Notes: generated by a model not told the origin, from the sequence alone. A stretch of 64,000 nt of DNA from an uncultured Spartobacteria bacterium (GCA_903919125.1 CAIXGS010000076.1:186001-250000); one strand, 5' to 3'; numbered from the stretch's first letter, positions 36,362-45,053 are shown. Made by a program: numbers and translations.

Positions 36362-37882
36362 TTATAAACCCACCAAGACGCCGGTTCTTGCGGTCTGCTC
36401 GGTCTCGTGTGCTTGAATGCTGGCTTCTTTTCCGGCGATTATGTCCCCAACACGAAGCGCCAAAGCGGCGATGGTCAGACCCGTGTTGACGGCTCCGGCG
36501 GAGGGCAGGACGGATGCATCCATGACGTAGAGATTCTCCATGCCGTGCACTTTGCAGGTGGGGTCTAGAACGGAGGAGCTTGGATCCTGGCCAAAGCGCA
36601 CTGTTCCAACCGGATGCCAGAGCGATAGTTGGGAAGGGGCGACGACGTGGTAGCCAGCACGGTTGAAGGTTTTAATCGCTAATTTTTTAAGCCTTTTGGA
36701 GGTTTCCGAATTTTCCAATGGGGGCGTGGTTTTAACAATGTTCCCATTGCTAAACTCATAACCGGACTCGCGAGTGGCAAGCGCCTCCGTCATGTAGAAA
36801 CAATAAAGACTGCGTTCTCCTACGAGGCGGGCGGCAAGCTTCTTCCAAGCTGGCAGAGATGCGGACTCCCAGAACGGCATCTGGCCAGCGGCTTGAATGA
36901 CGCCGGTTGGATATGGCCAGTCGGGTGACTCTTCGTAAAAGCTGTTAATGGAAAATGTTTTGGTGTGCATGGCTGGCAATTTTGTGATGCCAATCAGCGG
37001 GAAGATCATGCCCGTGGTGTGCCCAGAGAAATAACGGCCAACGCAGCCACTAGAATTGCCAAGTCCTTTTGGATACAAGGCACTTCGTGATTGGAGAAGA
37101 AGCCGAGCGGAACCCGGTAAGCCTGCACAAATAGCGACGATCCCCGCTTTAATGGTTTGAGTTTTGCCGTCACGCTGGATCAGGGCGCCTGTTGCCTTTT
37201 TCCCTTTGCTCAGGACTTGGAGACACTCTGTGCGGGTAAGCAACGTTACATTTCCCGTGGCGAGAGCCGGACGAAGCGCCGCCATTTCTGAGTCCATCTT
37301 GGCGTCAAGTTGACAGTAATGAGCGTCGCAAGTTGGGCAGAGGATGCACTTACCTCCTACACGGTAGTCAATTGCGCGAGGCATCGCAGAAACGCAGGCA
37401 CCGGAGTTGCGGAGGCGTTCAACGACAGCGGAAACCCTCGGGGCATGCGGCAGTGGTGGATAAGGAAATGCAGTCGAGCGCGGCGGTTCGGTTCGATCAC
37501 CGTCTGGCGATCCATGCACGCGGTATAACTGCTCCACGTCACAGTAGTATGGCTCTAAGTCCGCGTAGGATATGGGCCACGCTGGAGATTCGCCCGCTTC
37601 ATGTTGTGTAGAGCGGAAGTCGCTTTCACGCATTCGATACATAGCGGCTCCGTAGAATTTCGAAGGTCCTCCCACGAGCTTTGTTTCGTTAGCGAAGTTC
37701 TTAATGTAAATTCCAACCGGCTCGTTCAGTTTCCGGGGAGTTTGCTTAAGATAATCACCCTGTTCGACGACAAGCACCTGCAGTCCGTGTTTCCCGAGTT
37801 GATAGGCGAGGGTGCTTCCTCCCAGTCCACTGCCGATAACAATAACATCGTAACTGTCGCGCAAACTTAAATTGTCATTCAT
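36362..37882 (-). CDS. GMC-family FAD-dependent oxidoreductase
   Basis: A 506-residue flavoenzyme of the glucose-methanol-choline family. The FAD Rossmann motif is VIVIGSGLGGSTLAYQLGKHGLQVLVVEQG (residues 14-43). The substrate half contains SLWHPVGTVRFGQDPSSSVLDPTCKVHGMENLYVMDASVLPS-AGAVNTGLTIAALALRVGDIIA (about 425-490), holding the conserved catalytic His in HPVGT and the C-terminal Asn region. A Cys-rich stretch CILCPTCDAHYCQ (about 183-195) occurs in sugar/polyol-oxidising GMC proteins. No signal peptide or cytochrome partner is adjacent. Substrate unknown. Confidence 0.9.
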   Translation of the reverse strand: MNDNLSLRDSYDVIVIGSGLGGSTLAYQLGKHGLQVLVVEQGDYLKQTPRKLNEPVGIYIKNFANETKLVGGPSKFYGAAMYRMRESDFRSTQHEAGESPAWPISYADLEPYYCDVEQLYRVHGSPDGDRTEPPRSTAFPYPPLPHAPRVSAVVERLRNSGACVSAMPRAIDYRVGGKCILCPTCDAHYCQLDAKMDSEMAALRPALATGNVTLLTRTECLQVLSKGKKATGALIQRDGKTQTIKAGIVAICAGLPGSARLLLQSRSALYPKGLGNSSGCVGRYFSGHTTGMIFPLIGITKLPAMHTKTFSINSFYEESPDWPYPTGVIQAAGQMPFWESASLPAWKKLAARLVGERSLYCFYMTEALATRESGYEFSNGNIVKTTPPLENSETSKRLKKLAIKTFNRAGYHVVAPSQLSLWHPVGTVRFGQDPSSSVLDPTCKVHGMENLYVMDASVLPSAGAVNTGLTIAALALRVGDIIAGKEASIQAHETEQTARTGVLVGL

Positions 37883-38161
37883 CTTTCTGCTCCCGTTCTA
37901 TTGGTGTGATAATGGATCCGATTTTGCAGTTTTTGGCCAAGGCGGCTGCCTTATGGGCTTATGAGCAAGCGTCCGCACTGATGAAGATTCCCACGCGCTT
38001 CCCGAATTCTTGCCTCGTCCTCAGTGTGCCTCCACATGAAGGGGCGTCTCCCGCCCTTTAGTTTTCCTTGCCCTCACTGAATCGCCCGCCCGCTGCGTGA
38101 TCGCTTTGTAAAATGGTTCATAGAATCCATGTACTTTTCATGCCGGCGTCGCGCAGACGCA
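37883..38161. other. Spacer upstream of the GMC gene
   Basis: About 280 bases with no supported gene. A plus-strand frame starting ATGGATCCG near 37911 codes 48 residues but has no recognised similarity and no clear ribosome binding site. The presumed promoter of the GMC oxidoreductase must lie here; it was not pinned down. Confidence 0.35.
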
Positions 38162-38267
38162 CTAAGGATAGGCTCCCTTCTCTGGCGGGCGTAAGTTTTC
38201 TTATTACCGCCCTCGCGTCCGGCCTGAAGAAATCGTACCGAAGGTAAAAGGGAATCCCTATCCTTAG
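38162..38267. repeat. Inverted-repeat element, repeat family copy A
   Basis: CTAAGGATAGG (38162-38172) and CCTATCCTTAG (38257-38267) are perfect 11-base inverted ends, each followed inward by CCCTT-like bases, enclosing 84 bases. Inside lies GCCTGAAGAAATCGTACCG and GGTAAAAGG (38222-38252), which matches the core shared with the copies at 38692, 42439 and 47720. It resembles a small non-autonomous palindromic element. It sits directly against the remnant of the antitoxin reading frame. Confidence 0.65.
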
Positions 38268-38358
38268 AGGTCTTGACGCTAAATTTACCCCGTTAAACGA
38301 AAAGACCATCTCGTATGAAGACTTTTTAAAGGAGTTAAAAGGTCGTGGCCAAATTTGA
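38253..38358 (+). pseudogene. Remnant of a RelB/Phd-type antitoxin gene (C-terminal part)
   Basis: A plus-strand frame ends at TGA 38356-38358, overlapping the toxin start by 14 bases. Its last residues read LNEKTISYEDFLKELKGRGQI, which fits the C-terminus of antitoxins of the type G-K-T-I-S-Y-E-E-x-L-K-E-L that bind RelE-family toxins. Going upstream, the frame runs into repeat copy A and a TAA at 38244-38246 before any start codon. Only about 37 codons remain, without the DNA-binding N-terminal half. The interpretation that the repeat replaced or interrupted the antitoxin gene is inference. Confidence 0.5.
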
Positions 38359-38602
38359 ATTAGTCTTTAACGAGTCGGTCCCCAAAGATCTTAAGGATAC
38401 CCCAAATCAAGGTGTCCGACAGATTATAGAAATAACCAATTTGCTCAGAGATGCCCCCCATCCTGCTGGAAACGTGAAACTGTCAGGCAAAGACTATTAC
38501 AGAATTCGCCAAGGAAATTACCGTTTAATCTACGAGATTAAAGACAGCCAACTCTTCATCATCGTAATTAAAGTTGGGCATCGACGAGAAGTTTACAGCT
38601 GA
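38345..38602 (+). CDS. RelE/ParE-family toxin
   Basis: An 85-residue protein starting at GTG 38345. It has the RelE fold pattern: VFNESVPKDLKDTPNQGVRQIIEI in the helical half, then VKLSGKDYYRIRQGNYRLIYEIKDSQLFIIVIKVGHRREVYS. The R-x-R-x-G-x-Y-R-(V/L)-I-Y segment and terminal H-R-x-x-V-Y are family hallmarks of ribosome-dependent mRNA interferases. Its reading frame is intact. The upstream antitoxin frame appears broken, so the toxin is either silent, detoxified or controlled by an antitoxin elsewhere. Confidence 0.88.
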   Translation: MAKFELVFNESVPKDLKDTPNQGVRQIIEITNLLRDAPHPAGNVKLSGKDYYRIRQGNYRLIYEIKDSQLFIIVIKVGHRREVYS

Positions 38603-38770
38603 AATAGGACTCCAAAAATTCACGTAGAAAGAGGAACAAAATCTCTTTTATCCTGTTCTATTCAGTTATTTGACGTCTTGTTTAACGCTGCCGCGTCTAA
38701 GCTGAAAAAAGTCGTACTGGGGCGGTAAAAAGCTCTTATCTATTCCACAACCCAAGAACGTTTTTGACCA
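38603..38770. repeat. Spacer holding repeat family copy B
   Basis: The segment 38692-38740 contains GCTGAAAAAAGTCGTACTGG followed by GGCGGTAAAAAGC. Relative to copy C at 42439-42485, nearly every base of the core is shared. It lies between the toxin and the ABC transporter, so the toxin is bracketed by copies A and B. Confidence 0.6.
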
Positions 38771-40522
38771 TTGACCAAACCTAAGAGGGGAGAATTAGTT
38801 GAAATACTCTCGGTCATCCGCCATGACCGTGGACTTTTTATCAGCGCGGTACTGTGTTCCACGGTATCGATGAGTTTTGGAGTGCTGTTTCCGCTCCTCG
38901 TTGGAACGATGGTAGATGTTGCCGCGGGCGTCGTTCCTGCTTGGCTTGGCGGGCGTGGTCTGAAATCGGTCGCATTGCTACTGGTAGCGACTTTGCTCGT
39001 GCAATCGGTGCTAAGCTTCTTCTCTTCCTATGTCTATCATCGGGTCGGCGAGGTCGGTGTGGGCAGGTTGAGGAAAGACGTCTTTGAGCATTTGATGGCG
39101 TTGCCCATGCGCTTTTTCAACGAACACCGAGTGGGTGAATTGGCGAGCCGCCTTTCCTCGGATCTCATGCAGATTCAGGACCTGCTGAGTTTTACGGTGG
39201 GACAGGCGATTCGTCAGTGCATGCTTTTAGTGGGAGGCATGGCTGCGATATTCATCACGTCTTGGAGGCTCTCACTTGTCATGGCGTGTTCGTTTCCTGT
39301 GTTAGTCGCAGCAGCGGCGATGTTTGGACGCAGCGTCCGGCGTATGTCGAGGGACGCCAATGACCGCCTTGCCGCAACCGGAGTCATTGCAGTTGAGTCG
39401 CTTCAAGCGATTGCTGCGGTAAAGTCTTTTGGCAATGAAGGCTACGAGAGCAACCGGTTTTCTAAGTCCGTGGACCATTATATTGAAGCGGTTCTGAAGT
39501 CGGCGGTGCGCAGGGCAGCCTTGATCTCTTTTATTATCGCCGGCGTTTTTGGCTCCATCGTGCTCGTGCTTTGGTACGGCGCTGAGTTGCTTCAATCCGG
39601 TGAGCTGACGCACGGCGAACTCACACGCTTTTTGTTATATACGACGTTCATCGGAGGCAGCGTGGCTTCTGCTGCCGAGGTTGTTGGTACCATCAATAAG
39701 TCGCTCGGAGCTGCCTCTCGCGTGATGGCTCTGAAGGACGAAGTCGCAGAGGTCGTTACGGTGGACATGAACGCTCCTCGATTAACGGGCGCAGTAACGT
39801 TCAAAGATTTGACGTTCGCCTATCCCTCACGTCCTGAGTTGCGCGTTTTGGACGGGATCAATTTGGAGGCGCGTCCCGGAGAACGTATCGCTCTGGTAGG
39901 GCCCAGTGGTGCAGGGAAAAGTACGGTCGTGTCACTGCTTTTACGTTTTTACGAACCGACCTCGGGTGGGCTCATGCTCGACGGTGTTTGCGCGGCGGAT
40001 CTTTCTCTCGGTCTTGTGCGCACCAATGTCGCGTTGGTGCCACAGGACGTGGTGCTGTTTGGGGGAAGTATTCGTGAGAATATCGCGTATGGAAAAACGG
40101 GGGCATCGGAGGCGGAGATTGTGCGGGCGGCACAGCTGTCGTGCTGTGAGGAGTTTATTTTAAGATTCCCAGAGGGTTATGACACGCTTGTGGGAGAGCG
40201 CGGAGTGCAGCTCTCCGGGGGTCAAAGGCAACGGGTTGCCATTGCCCGTGCATTTCTGCGTGACCCTGCGATCCTCATTTTAGACGAGGCTACCAGTGCG
40301 TTGGATTCGGAAAGTGAACGCCATGTACAGCAGGCGCTTGAAAAGCTTTTGAAGGGGCGCACGTCCTTTGTGATTGCGCATCGGTTGTCCACGGTCCGCG
40401 CTGCGGATCGTATTTACGTGCTCGAACAGGGGCGTGTGAGTGAGAGCGGGCGCCATGAGGAGCTGATCGCAAGACTCGGAGGCACGTACCGCAAATTGTG
40501 TGAACTACAGTTCACACGCTGA
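38771..40522 (+). CDS. ABC transporter, fused permease and ATPase (type IV exporter half)
   Basis: A 583-residue half-transporter; the best start is a TTG at 38771 (no ATG lies nearby upstream in frame). Residues 1-310 form a six-helix membrane domain with the coupling-region phrase MRFFNEHRVGELASRLSSDLMQIQD. The ATPase domain (about 340-583) carries Walker A GPSGAGKST (near 378), Q-loop VPQDVVLFGGSIRENIAYG, signature LSGGQRQRVAIARAF, Walker B ILILDEATSALD and the H-loop IAHRLSTV. It is likely a homodimer in the cytoplasmic membrane exporting lipids, peptides or drugs (MsbA/LmrA-like). It is not in an operon and its substrate is unknown. Confidence 0.94.
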   Translation: MTKPKRGELVEILSVIRHDRGLFISAVLCSTVSMSFGVLFPLLVGTMVDVAAGVVPAWLGGRGLKSVALLLVATLLVQSVLSFFSSYVYHRVGEVGVGRLRKDVFEHLMALPMRFFNEHRVGELASRLSSDLMQIQDLLSFTVGQAIRQCMLLVGGMAAIFITSWRLSLVMACSFPVLVAAAAMFGRSVRRMSRDANDRLAATGVIAVESLQAIAAVKSFGNEGYESNRFSKSVDHYIEAVLKSAVRRAALISFIIAGVFGSIVLVLWYGAELLQSGELTHGELTRFLLYTTFIGGSVASAAEVVGTINKSLGAASRVMALKDEVAEVVTVDMNAPRLTGAVTFKDLTFAYPSRPELRVLDGINLEARPGERIALVGPSGAGKSTVVSLLLRFYEPTSGGLMLDGVCAADLSLGLVRTNVALVPQDVVLFGGSIRENIAYGKTGASEAEIVRAAQLSCCEEFILRFPEGYDTLVGERGVQLSGGQRQRVAIARAFLRDPAILILDEATSALDSESERHVQQALEKLLKGRTSFVIAHRLSTVRAADRIYVLEQGRVSESGRHEELIARLGGTYRKLCELQFTR

Positions 40523-40639
40523 ATTGAGGTTGTTCGCGGGGGCTCGTCCTGATTGCAGTTTGTAGTTCTCGGATGGCTGACGTATCGGCGATTGCTCTAC
40601 GCTCAGGCCATCGATACTGAGGACAAAGCTGTGCCGTTT

Positions 40640-42241
40640 TTATAATGCCCTTCGGATAATCCGATCCCAAAGCGCGAGTTGTCTGGATTTAAGATGGCCG
40701 GATTGATTCGCTTCCTGAAGCCGCCATGCTGCGGACGGTAGTGCTGAAACTGCGGCAGCAGGTCCGCGTTGTTCGACCTCGTAGTCGACCGCTGCCACGG
40801 CTTCCTCGAGTTGAGAAAAACGCGCCATGGATTTGTCGTCCATGAGAACTTCCCACGTCTTTCCACGACCCGGTTTTCTAAGAACCACAACCTCGCTGAT
40901 TTTTCCCGGAGCTTTCTCAAAATGCAGACCGAGACCGTGCCGTCCCAATGAGAACCAAGCGTTGCCGGAAATGGCGCGCACCTCTTCGTGTACTTCAAGC
41001 GTGAGAGGGTTGAAGGCTGAGGCGCGATCTTGAATTTCAGGCAGGGTAAGCGCGTTGGCCTCCAATTCAAACCCGGGATGATCGAGCAGGATGTTTTGCC
41101 AAGTTCTCCTGGCATCGCTGACATCACCGCCCTCGAGATTAAGATGGCGGGGAATGCCAAATAGCGACGGTAATGTGCATAAACTCAGTGTCGACAAGTC
41201 CACGAAGTCGAGGATGAGGCAGTCTTTCTTCCCGGGGTGGATGCGGGTTCCGCGCCCTACGCACTGGGCGTAAAGGCCCTCGGAGCGAGTGGGACGTGCC
41301 ATAGCGATGCAGGATGTTCCCGGATCATCGAAACCCTCTGTCAGGACGGCGACGTTGGTGAGCACTTGAATGCGGCCGGAGCGGAAGTCTGCCAGCGCCT
41401 TTGCGCGCGCCTCAGCGGACATTTCGCCGTACACAATGCCTGCTGGTACGCCTAGAATATTCAGCGCATGGCAGAGATTGCGGGCATGGTTCACTGTCAC
41501 GCAAAACGCGATGGTGCGGCGGTCTCGTGCAAGCTCTTGAATTGAGCGCGCCACGAGTGCATTGCGCTCCTCGATATCGACGGCTTCGGCGAGTTCGTCT
41601 TCGCGAAAGTCGAGCGAGCCTGAGGACAGCTTTGTAAGATCTGCTGAGGTTGAGATGCGGAAGCCGCGAAGCGTCGCCAAATATCCGTCCTCAATCATCT
41701 CGTGCAAATGGCGGGTGTAGACGATTTTTTCGAATACCTTGTTTAGTCCTTTTCCGTCGCCGCGTGCTGTTGTGGCGGTGAACCCGAGGAGTGTGCCGTC
41801 CCAGTTTTCGTCGAAGGCACCCAACTGTTTGAGCACACGCAGATTATCCTCCGCGGCAGCATGATGACATTCATCATAAATGATCAGCCCCACGTCGCGT
41901 CCCTTCAACACACGTGCGAGTCGTTCTTCGTGCAAAGAGCGGATGGAGCAGACCAGAACTTTAGCATCGGCGGTGGCGCGCTCACTGCCGCGCTCGATGG
42001 AGACGACATGCTGCCCGTCCATTGCGGTTTCTAGTTTGGCTTTTGCCTGGGCAAGGAGTTCCTCCCGGTGCGCTAGGACGAGGACTTGCTTGCGCGCGAG
42101 TCTCGCGAGTTCCGAAAAGATAACTGTCTTTCCTGCCCCAGTGGGCAAACAGACGAGCATCCTACGCACTCCCTGCCGGCGGGCCGCAAGTACGGCCTCG
42201 ATAGCTGCGTGTTGGTAAGAACGTAGGGTGACGGGATCCAC
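40640..42241 (-). CDS. DEAD/DEAH-box SF2 helicase
   Basis: A 533-residue protein with the two RecA domains of SF2 helicases: motif I CLPTGAGKTVIF (about 31-42), Ia LAHREELLAQAK, motif II IIYDECHHAAAE (about 119-130), motif III GFTATTARGDGKG, and in the second domain GEMSAEARAKALADFRSGRIQVLTNVAVLTEGFDDP and motif VI YAQCVGRGTRIHPGKKDCLILD. This resembles SSL2/RadD-type proteins. The C-terminal 150 residues are not assigned; RadD-like zinc cysteines are not evident. It may act in DNA repair. Convergent with the ABC transporter, separated by 117 bases. Confidence 0.9.
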   Translation of the reverse strand: MDPVTLRSYQHAAIEAVLAARRQGVRRMLVCLPTGAGKTVIFSELARLARKQVLVLAHREELLAQAKAKLETAMDGQHVVSIERGSERATADAKVLVCSIRSLHEERLARVLKGRDVGLIIYDECHHAAAEDNLRVLKQLGAFDENWDGTLLGFTATTARGDGKGLNKVFEKIVYTRHLHEMIEDGYLATLRGFRISTSADLTKLSSGSLDFREDELAEAVDIEERNALVARSIQELARDRRTIAFCVTVNHARNLCHALNILGVPAGIVYGEMSAEARAKALADFRSGRIQVLTNVAVLTEGFDDPGTSCIAMARPTRSEGLYAQCVGRGTRIHPGKKDCLILDFVDLSTLSLCTLPSLFGIPRHLNLEGGDVSDARRTWQNILLDHPGFELEANALTLPEIQDRASAFNPLTLEVHEEVRAISGNAWFSLGRHGLGLHFEKAPGKISEVVVLRKPGRGKTWEVLMDDKSMARFSQLEEAVAAVDYEVEQRGPAAAVSALPSAAWRLQEANQSGHLKSRQLALWDRIIRRAL

Positions 42242-42640
42242 TGGGAATTTTTCTTAGTGCCTCTTTAGATCGCAGGGCTGGGAGAAGGAAGGGTAAGTGC
42301 GGTGACGTGATTTGGGATTGGGAGAGGGCGTAAACTCGGGCCGTCCACCCATTGCGGTGGTATCATGATTTGAAGTGGCACGTTTGGTATTCCGTGCTGA
42401 TTCTGAATGAGTTGGGCGGCGATGAGATTAACGCCCCAGCGCCTAGGCTGAAGAAGTCGTGCTGGGGGGTAAAAGCGAATTCTTCTTTTTTATACCACCG
42501 CTTCAGCACGGTATGATCCCCGTGGGCGAAATCTGTCTCTACGCTCTCAACGACATCTGGGCCCGCTGGAAGGAGTAAACGATAGGTCATATTGATTTCA
42601 TAGATTTCCCAGGTAGCGATATTTAGGCTCATAGATTCCC
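42242..42640. repeat. Spacer with repeat family copy C
   Basis: The 399-base spacer holds the best-preserved repeat copy. A conserved stretch begins TTGAAGTG (42370-42377) and runs through GCGGCGATGAG and TTAACGCCCC to the core GCTGAAGAAGTCGTGCTGGG (42447-42466), GGTAAAAGCGAATTCTT. A palindromic partner GCTTCAGCAC (about 42509-42518) lies beyond. A minus-strand frame of 89 codons (42363-42632) covers it, but its C-terminal half is the repeat itself, so it is not called as a gene. The start region of the helicase gene must be promoted from here. Confidence 0.6.
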
Positions 42641-43027
42641 GTGAAAATCAAACCCCTCACCTATGGCCTGGCCACTGTCTTCGCGCTCATCGGACCGGCT
42701 TTATTCCTGCGTAACATCAACCTCGCGGAGTGGGAAATGCTGCCCGTCGAGCTGGGATTTGCGCTCTGGTTAGTCTCGCCCTGCGTACTGGTCGCGCTGG
42801 CGGTCCACTCCGACAGATTTTCGGCCATCGGCTCCCTCATCGCGACGATACTTGCGGGCCTCTTTGGCGCCTGGTTTTACACCGAACTGACCTTCCACTT
42901 TTACACGAAGTCCGATGCCCAAGACGCCATCGCGATGCTCTTCGTCGCCGCCTACCAGCACGCGATCGTCATCCTGACGCTTGGCCTGTTTTTCTTGGTC
43001 GGCTGGCTTCAGGCCCGTCGCAAATAA
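42641..43027 (+). CDS. Small four-helix membrane protein, unknown function
   Basis: A 128-residue protein from a GTG start at 42641. Four hydrophobic helices are apparent at about residues 7-23, 39-55, 63-83 and 102-124, with a short charged loop FYTKSDAQDA between the third and fourth. No known family was recognised. It is followed by a GC-rich hairpin. The frame continues to look coding by its hydrophobic periodicity, but evidence is limited to that and length. Confidence 0.6.
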   Translation: MKIKPLTYGLATVFALIGPALFLRNINLAEWEMLPVELGFALWLVSPCVLVALAVHSDRFSAIGSLIATILAGLFGAWFYTELTFHFYTKSDAQDAIAMLFVAAYQHAIVILTLGLFFLVGWLQARRK

Positions 43028-43031
43028 AAAA

Positions 43032-43051
43032 GGCGCGGCCCGCTCCGCGCC
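43032..43051 (+). terminator. GC-rich hairpin after the small membrane protein
   Basis: GGCGCGG (43032-43038) and CCGCGCC (43045-43051) form a seven-base perfect stem with a six-base loop, 5 bases past the stop. An A-run precedes it and only a short T/A stretch follows, so it is a plausible but imperfect terminator. Confidence 0.5.
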
Positions 43052-43245
43052 CGTTATATTTCCGAAGTGATTGCCCGAGAAACCGTGCGGGTCCACCTCG
43101 GAGTCCGCCCAAGTTTAAACCTTCCCCCATAGGGTTCATTCGAAATTCTTTGTACCACGTTGGACGAGGCCCTTCCTTAAACCTATCGTCGCTTCCACCC
43201 CATCGCTCGCCTGCCCGCTGCGACTCGTGCAACCCTTCTCTTTAT

Positions 43246-43899
43246 ATGCTCCATCGCCACCGCATCTGGCTTATTCCAGCACTTCTACTAACCGCGATCA
43301 TCGTGCCCTTCCTCATCTGGGGCGACACCTTTGAATCCCTCCTCAGCCCAGACGCCATGCGCGCTCTCTTTGAACAGAACCGCCGCTTCGCATGGCTCCT
43401 CGGCATCGCTCTTCTCGTCGCGGACCTCTTCCTCCCCATCCCTAGCACCATCGTGATGTCCTCTCTGGGGTGGCTTTACGGACCAAATACCGGCGGCCTC
43501 ATCTCTTCTACAGGATTGTTCCTCTCAGCCTGCATCGCCTACCAACTCTCGCGTCATCTCGGCCGGCGGCTTGCAGTCCGCCTCGCCGGTGAGGAAAGCC
43601 TCACTGCTGCTGCCGAATGGTTTTCAAAAGCAGGGGGCCCATGCATAGCCATCTCCCGGTGTCTGCCGGTCCTGAACGAGGCTATCTCCTGCCTCGCCGG
43701 CCTCAGCGGTTTTCCGCAACGCCAATTCCTCACCGCCGCTCTCCTCGGCAGCGTTCCCACGGGTTTCGTCTTCGCTCACATCGGCCACCTCGGGCGCAAA
43801 GACTCGACCGCAGCAATCGCACTGAGCGCAATCGTCCCCGTACTCCTCTGGTTTGTCTACCGCAGGATCTCACCCTCAAACGCCCGGCCAAAAAGCTGA
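43246..43899 (+). CDS. TVP38/TMEM64-like (VTT domain) membrane protein
   Basis: A 217-residue protein taken from the ATG at 43246; a frame open from 42730 overlaps the previous gene in another phase and its first part is not protein-like. It has an N-terminal helix (IWLIPALLLTAIIVPFLIW) and the VTT/SNARE-associated domain: ADLFLPIPSTIVMSSLGWLYGPNTGGLISSTGLFLSACIAYQLSRHLG (about 65-112), with the P-x-P re-entrant loop, then RCLPVLNEAISCLAGLSGFPQRQFLTAALLGSVPTGFVFAHIG. Members of the DedA/TVP38 superfamily are implicated in lipid transport across the membrane. Confidence 0.85.
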   Translation: MLHRHRIWLIPALLLTAIIVPFLIWGDTFESLLSPDAMRALFEQNRRFAWLLGIALLVADLFLPIPSTIVMSSLGWLYGPNTGGLISSTGLFLSACIAYQLSRHLGRRLAVRLAGEESLTAAAEWFSKAGGPCIAISRCLPVLNEAISCLAGLSGFPQRQFLTAALLGSVPTGFVFAHIGHLGRKDSTAAIALSAIVPVLLWFVYRRISPSNARPKS

Positions 43900-44008
43900 A
43901 CTCACGACCCCGCGCGTGTTCGCACCAAATACAGCTCCCGTTTGGCAAATTCCTTTAAGGGAAATTTTTGCTTCGAAAAGTGTCTGTCCCTGCGGTTCCC
44001 GCTGTTTT

Positions 44009-44896
44009 TCAGGCGAGTAGCCGCTCGGTGATTAGCGCCACCAACGGATGCGCAATCAGGCGTTCGGCAGTGAGCGCGTAGAAGTGCAGGTGGCAACCGC
44101 TGGCTTGGCCGAGGCTGCGGAATTGGTAGCGCGACACCGCTTCCTTCAACGCCACGGTGGGCACGGCAATGAAGCCGCGGCCTTCGGCGGCCAGCACTTT
44201 CATCAACGCCAGGTCCTCGCATTCCGCCACCACATTGGGTTTCACGTCTTGCGCACGGAACCACGTCTCCAGCACCCTCCGCAACACCGTGTTTTCAGCT
44301 GGCAAAAGCGCTGGGGCGCGGTTGAGCGACTGTGGAAAATTGCGCTTTAACTTGGTGGCCAGCTTAGGCTCGGCGCAAAGAGTGACGGTGCTTTCGCCCA
44401 AGCCATGGCTGAAGACCTTGAAGCTTGCGCTGCTCGGCGCAGGTTCGTCGGCCAGCACCACGTCGAGCCGATGGGCGACCAACTGCGCTAGTAGATCCTC
44501 CAGCTTGCCTTCGCGACACACGATATGCACCCGCTGAGGCTGAGCAAATACAGGCTTGAGAATTTCATTGGTCACCAGCTTGGGGAACGAGTCCACCACA
44601 CCGACGTTCAAGCGCAAGGTGCGCACACCGGGCCGCCGCTGCACAGCGCTCATCAACTCGCCGCCAAGCGTGAAAATTTCCTCCGCGTAATTGAACACCA
44701 CCCGCCCCGCATCGGTGAGCTTGTTGTTGCGGCCCACACGCTGGAAAAGCACCTCGCCCAAAGCGCCCTCAAGCTCGCTAATCTGCTCGGAGATAGAAGG
44801 CTGCGAGACGTGCAGCGCGGCGGCGGCACCTGCAATACTACCTTCCTTGGCGGTGACATAGAAATACCGCAGATGATGATAATTAAGCCAATCCAT
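44009..44896 (-). CDS. LysR-family regulator, NhaR type
   Basis: A 295-residue LysR protein. The winged helix-turn-helix occupies residues 1-65 (LNYHHLRYFYVTAKEGSIAGAAAALHVSQPSISEQISELEGALGEVLFQRVGRNNKLTDAGR). The opening L-N-Y-H-H-L-R-Y-F is typical of NhaR, which regulates sodium/proton antiporter genes in E. coli. The remainder is the periplasmic-binding-like effector domain. No antiporter gene is next to it. It is divergent from the zinc peptidase gene, the usual arrangement for LysR targets. Confidence 0.9.
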   Translation of the reverse strand: MDWLNYHHLRYFYVTAKEGSIAGAAAALHVSQPSISEQISELEGALGEVLFQRVGRNNKLTDAGRVVFNYAEEIFTLGGELMSAVQRRPGVRTLRLNVGVVDSFPKLVTNEILKPVFAQPQRVHIVCREGKLEDLLAQLVAHRLDVVLADEPAPSSASFKVFSHGLGESTVTLCAEPKLATKLKRNFPQSLNRAPALLPAENTVLRRVLETWFRAQDVKPNVVAECEDLALMKVLAAEGRGFIAVPTVALKEAVSRYQFRSLGQASGCHLHFYALTAERLIAHPLVALITERLLA

Positions 44897-44917
44897 CGGG
44901 GCGAAAAATACTTCGAA

Positions 44918-44979
44918 TAAACCTAAGCGTCCATTCGGAAAGGCATATTAGTCGGCGCTGCAAGGCGCGCCTAGGTTTA
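44918..44979. promoter_or_regulatory. Candidate operator between NhaR-like gene and zinc peptidase
   Basis: TAAACCTA (44918-44925) and TAGGTTTA (44972-44979) are perfect 8-base inverted repeats 46 bases apart in the divergent promoter, and AAACCTAG recurs near 45043. Spaced dyads with T-N-A ends are typical for LysR binding. Position and symmetry are seen; binding is inferred. Confidence 0.35.
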
Positions 44980-45053
44980 CTCGCCGGTCACGCCAGAGCA
45001 CCTGAAATCAGGCGCTGAGGCGGACAAGCAATGAAAACCAAACCTAGCACAAT

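Noticed and set aside
38118-38309. 63-codon minus-strand frame
   Set aside because: Covers the inverted-repeat element and the antitoxin remnant on the opposite strand; explained by the repeat.
42730-43245. Upstream extension of the VTT-domain gene
   Set aside because: The frame overlaps the preceding small membrane protein in another phase, is Arg/Pro-rich and not protein-like; family similarity begins at the ATG at 43246.
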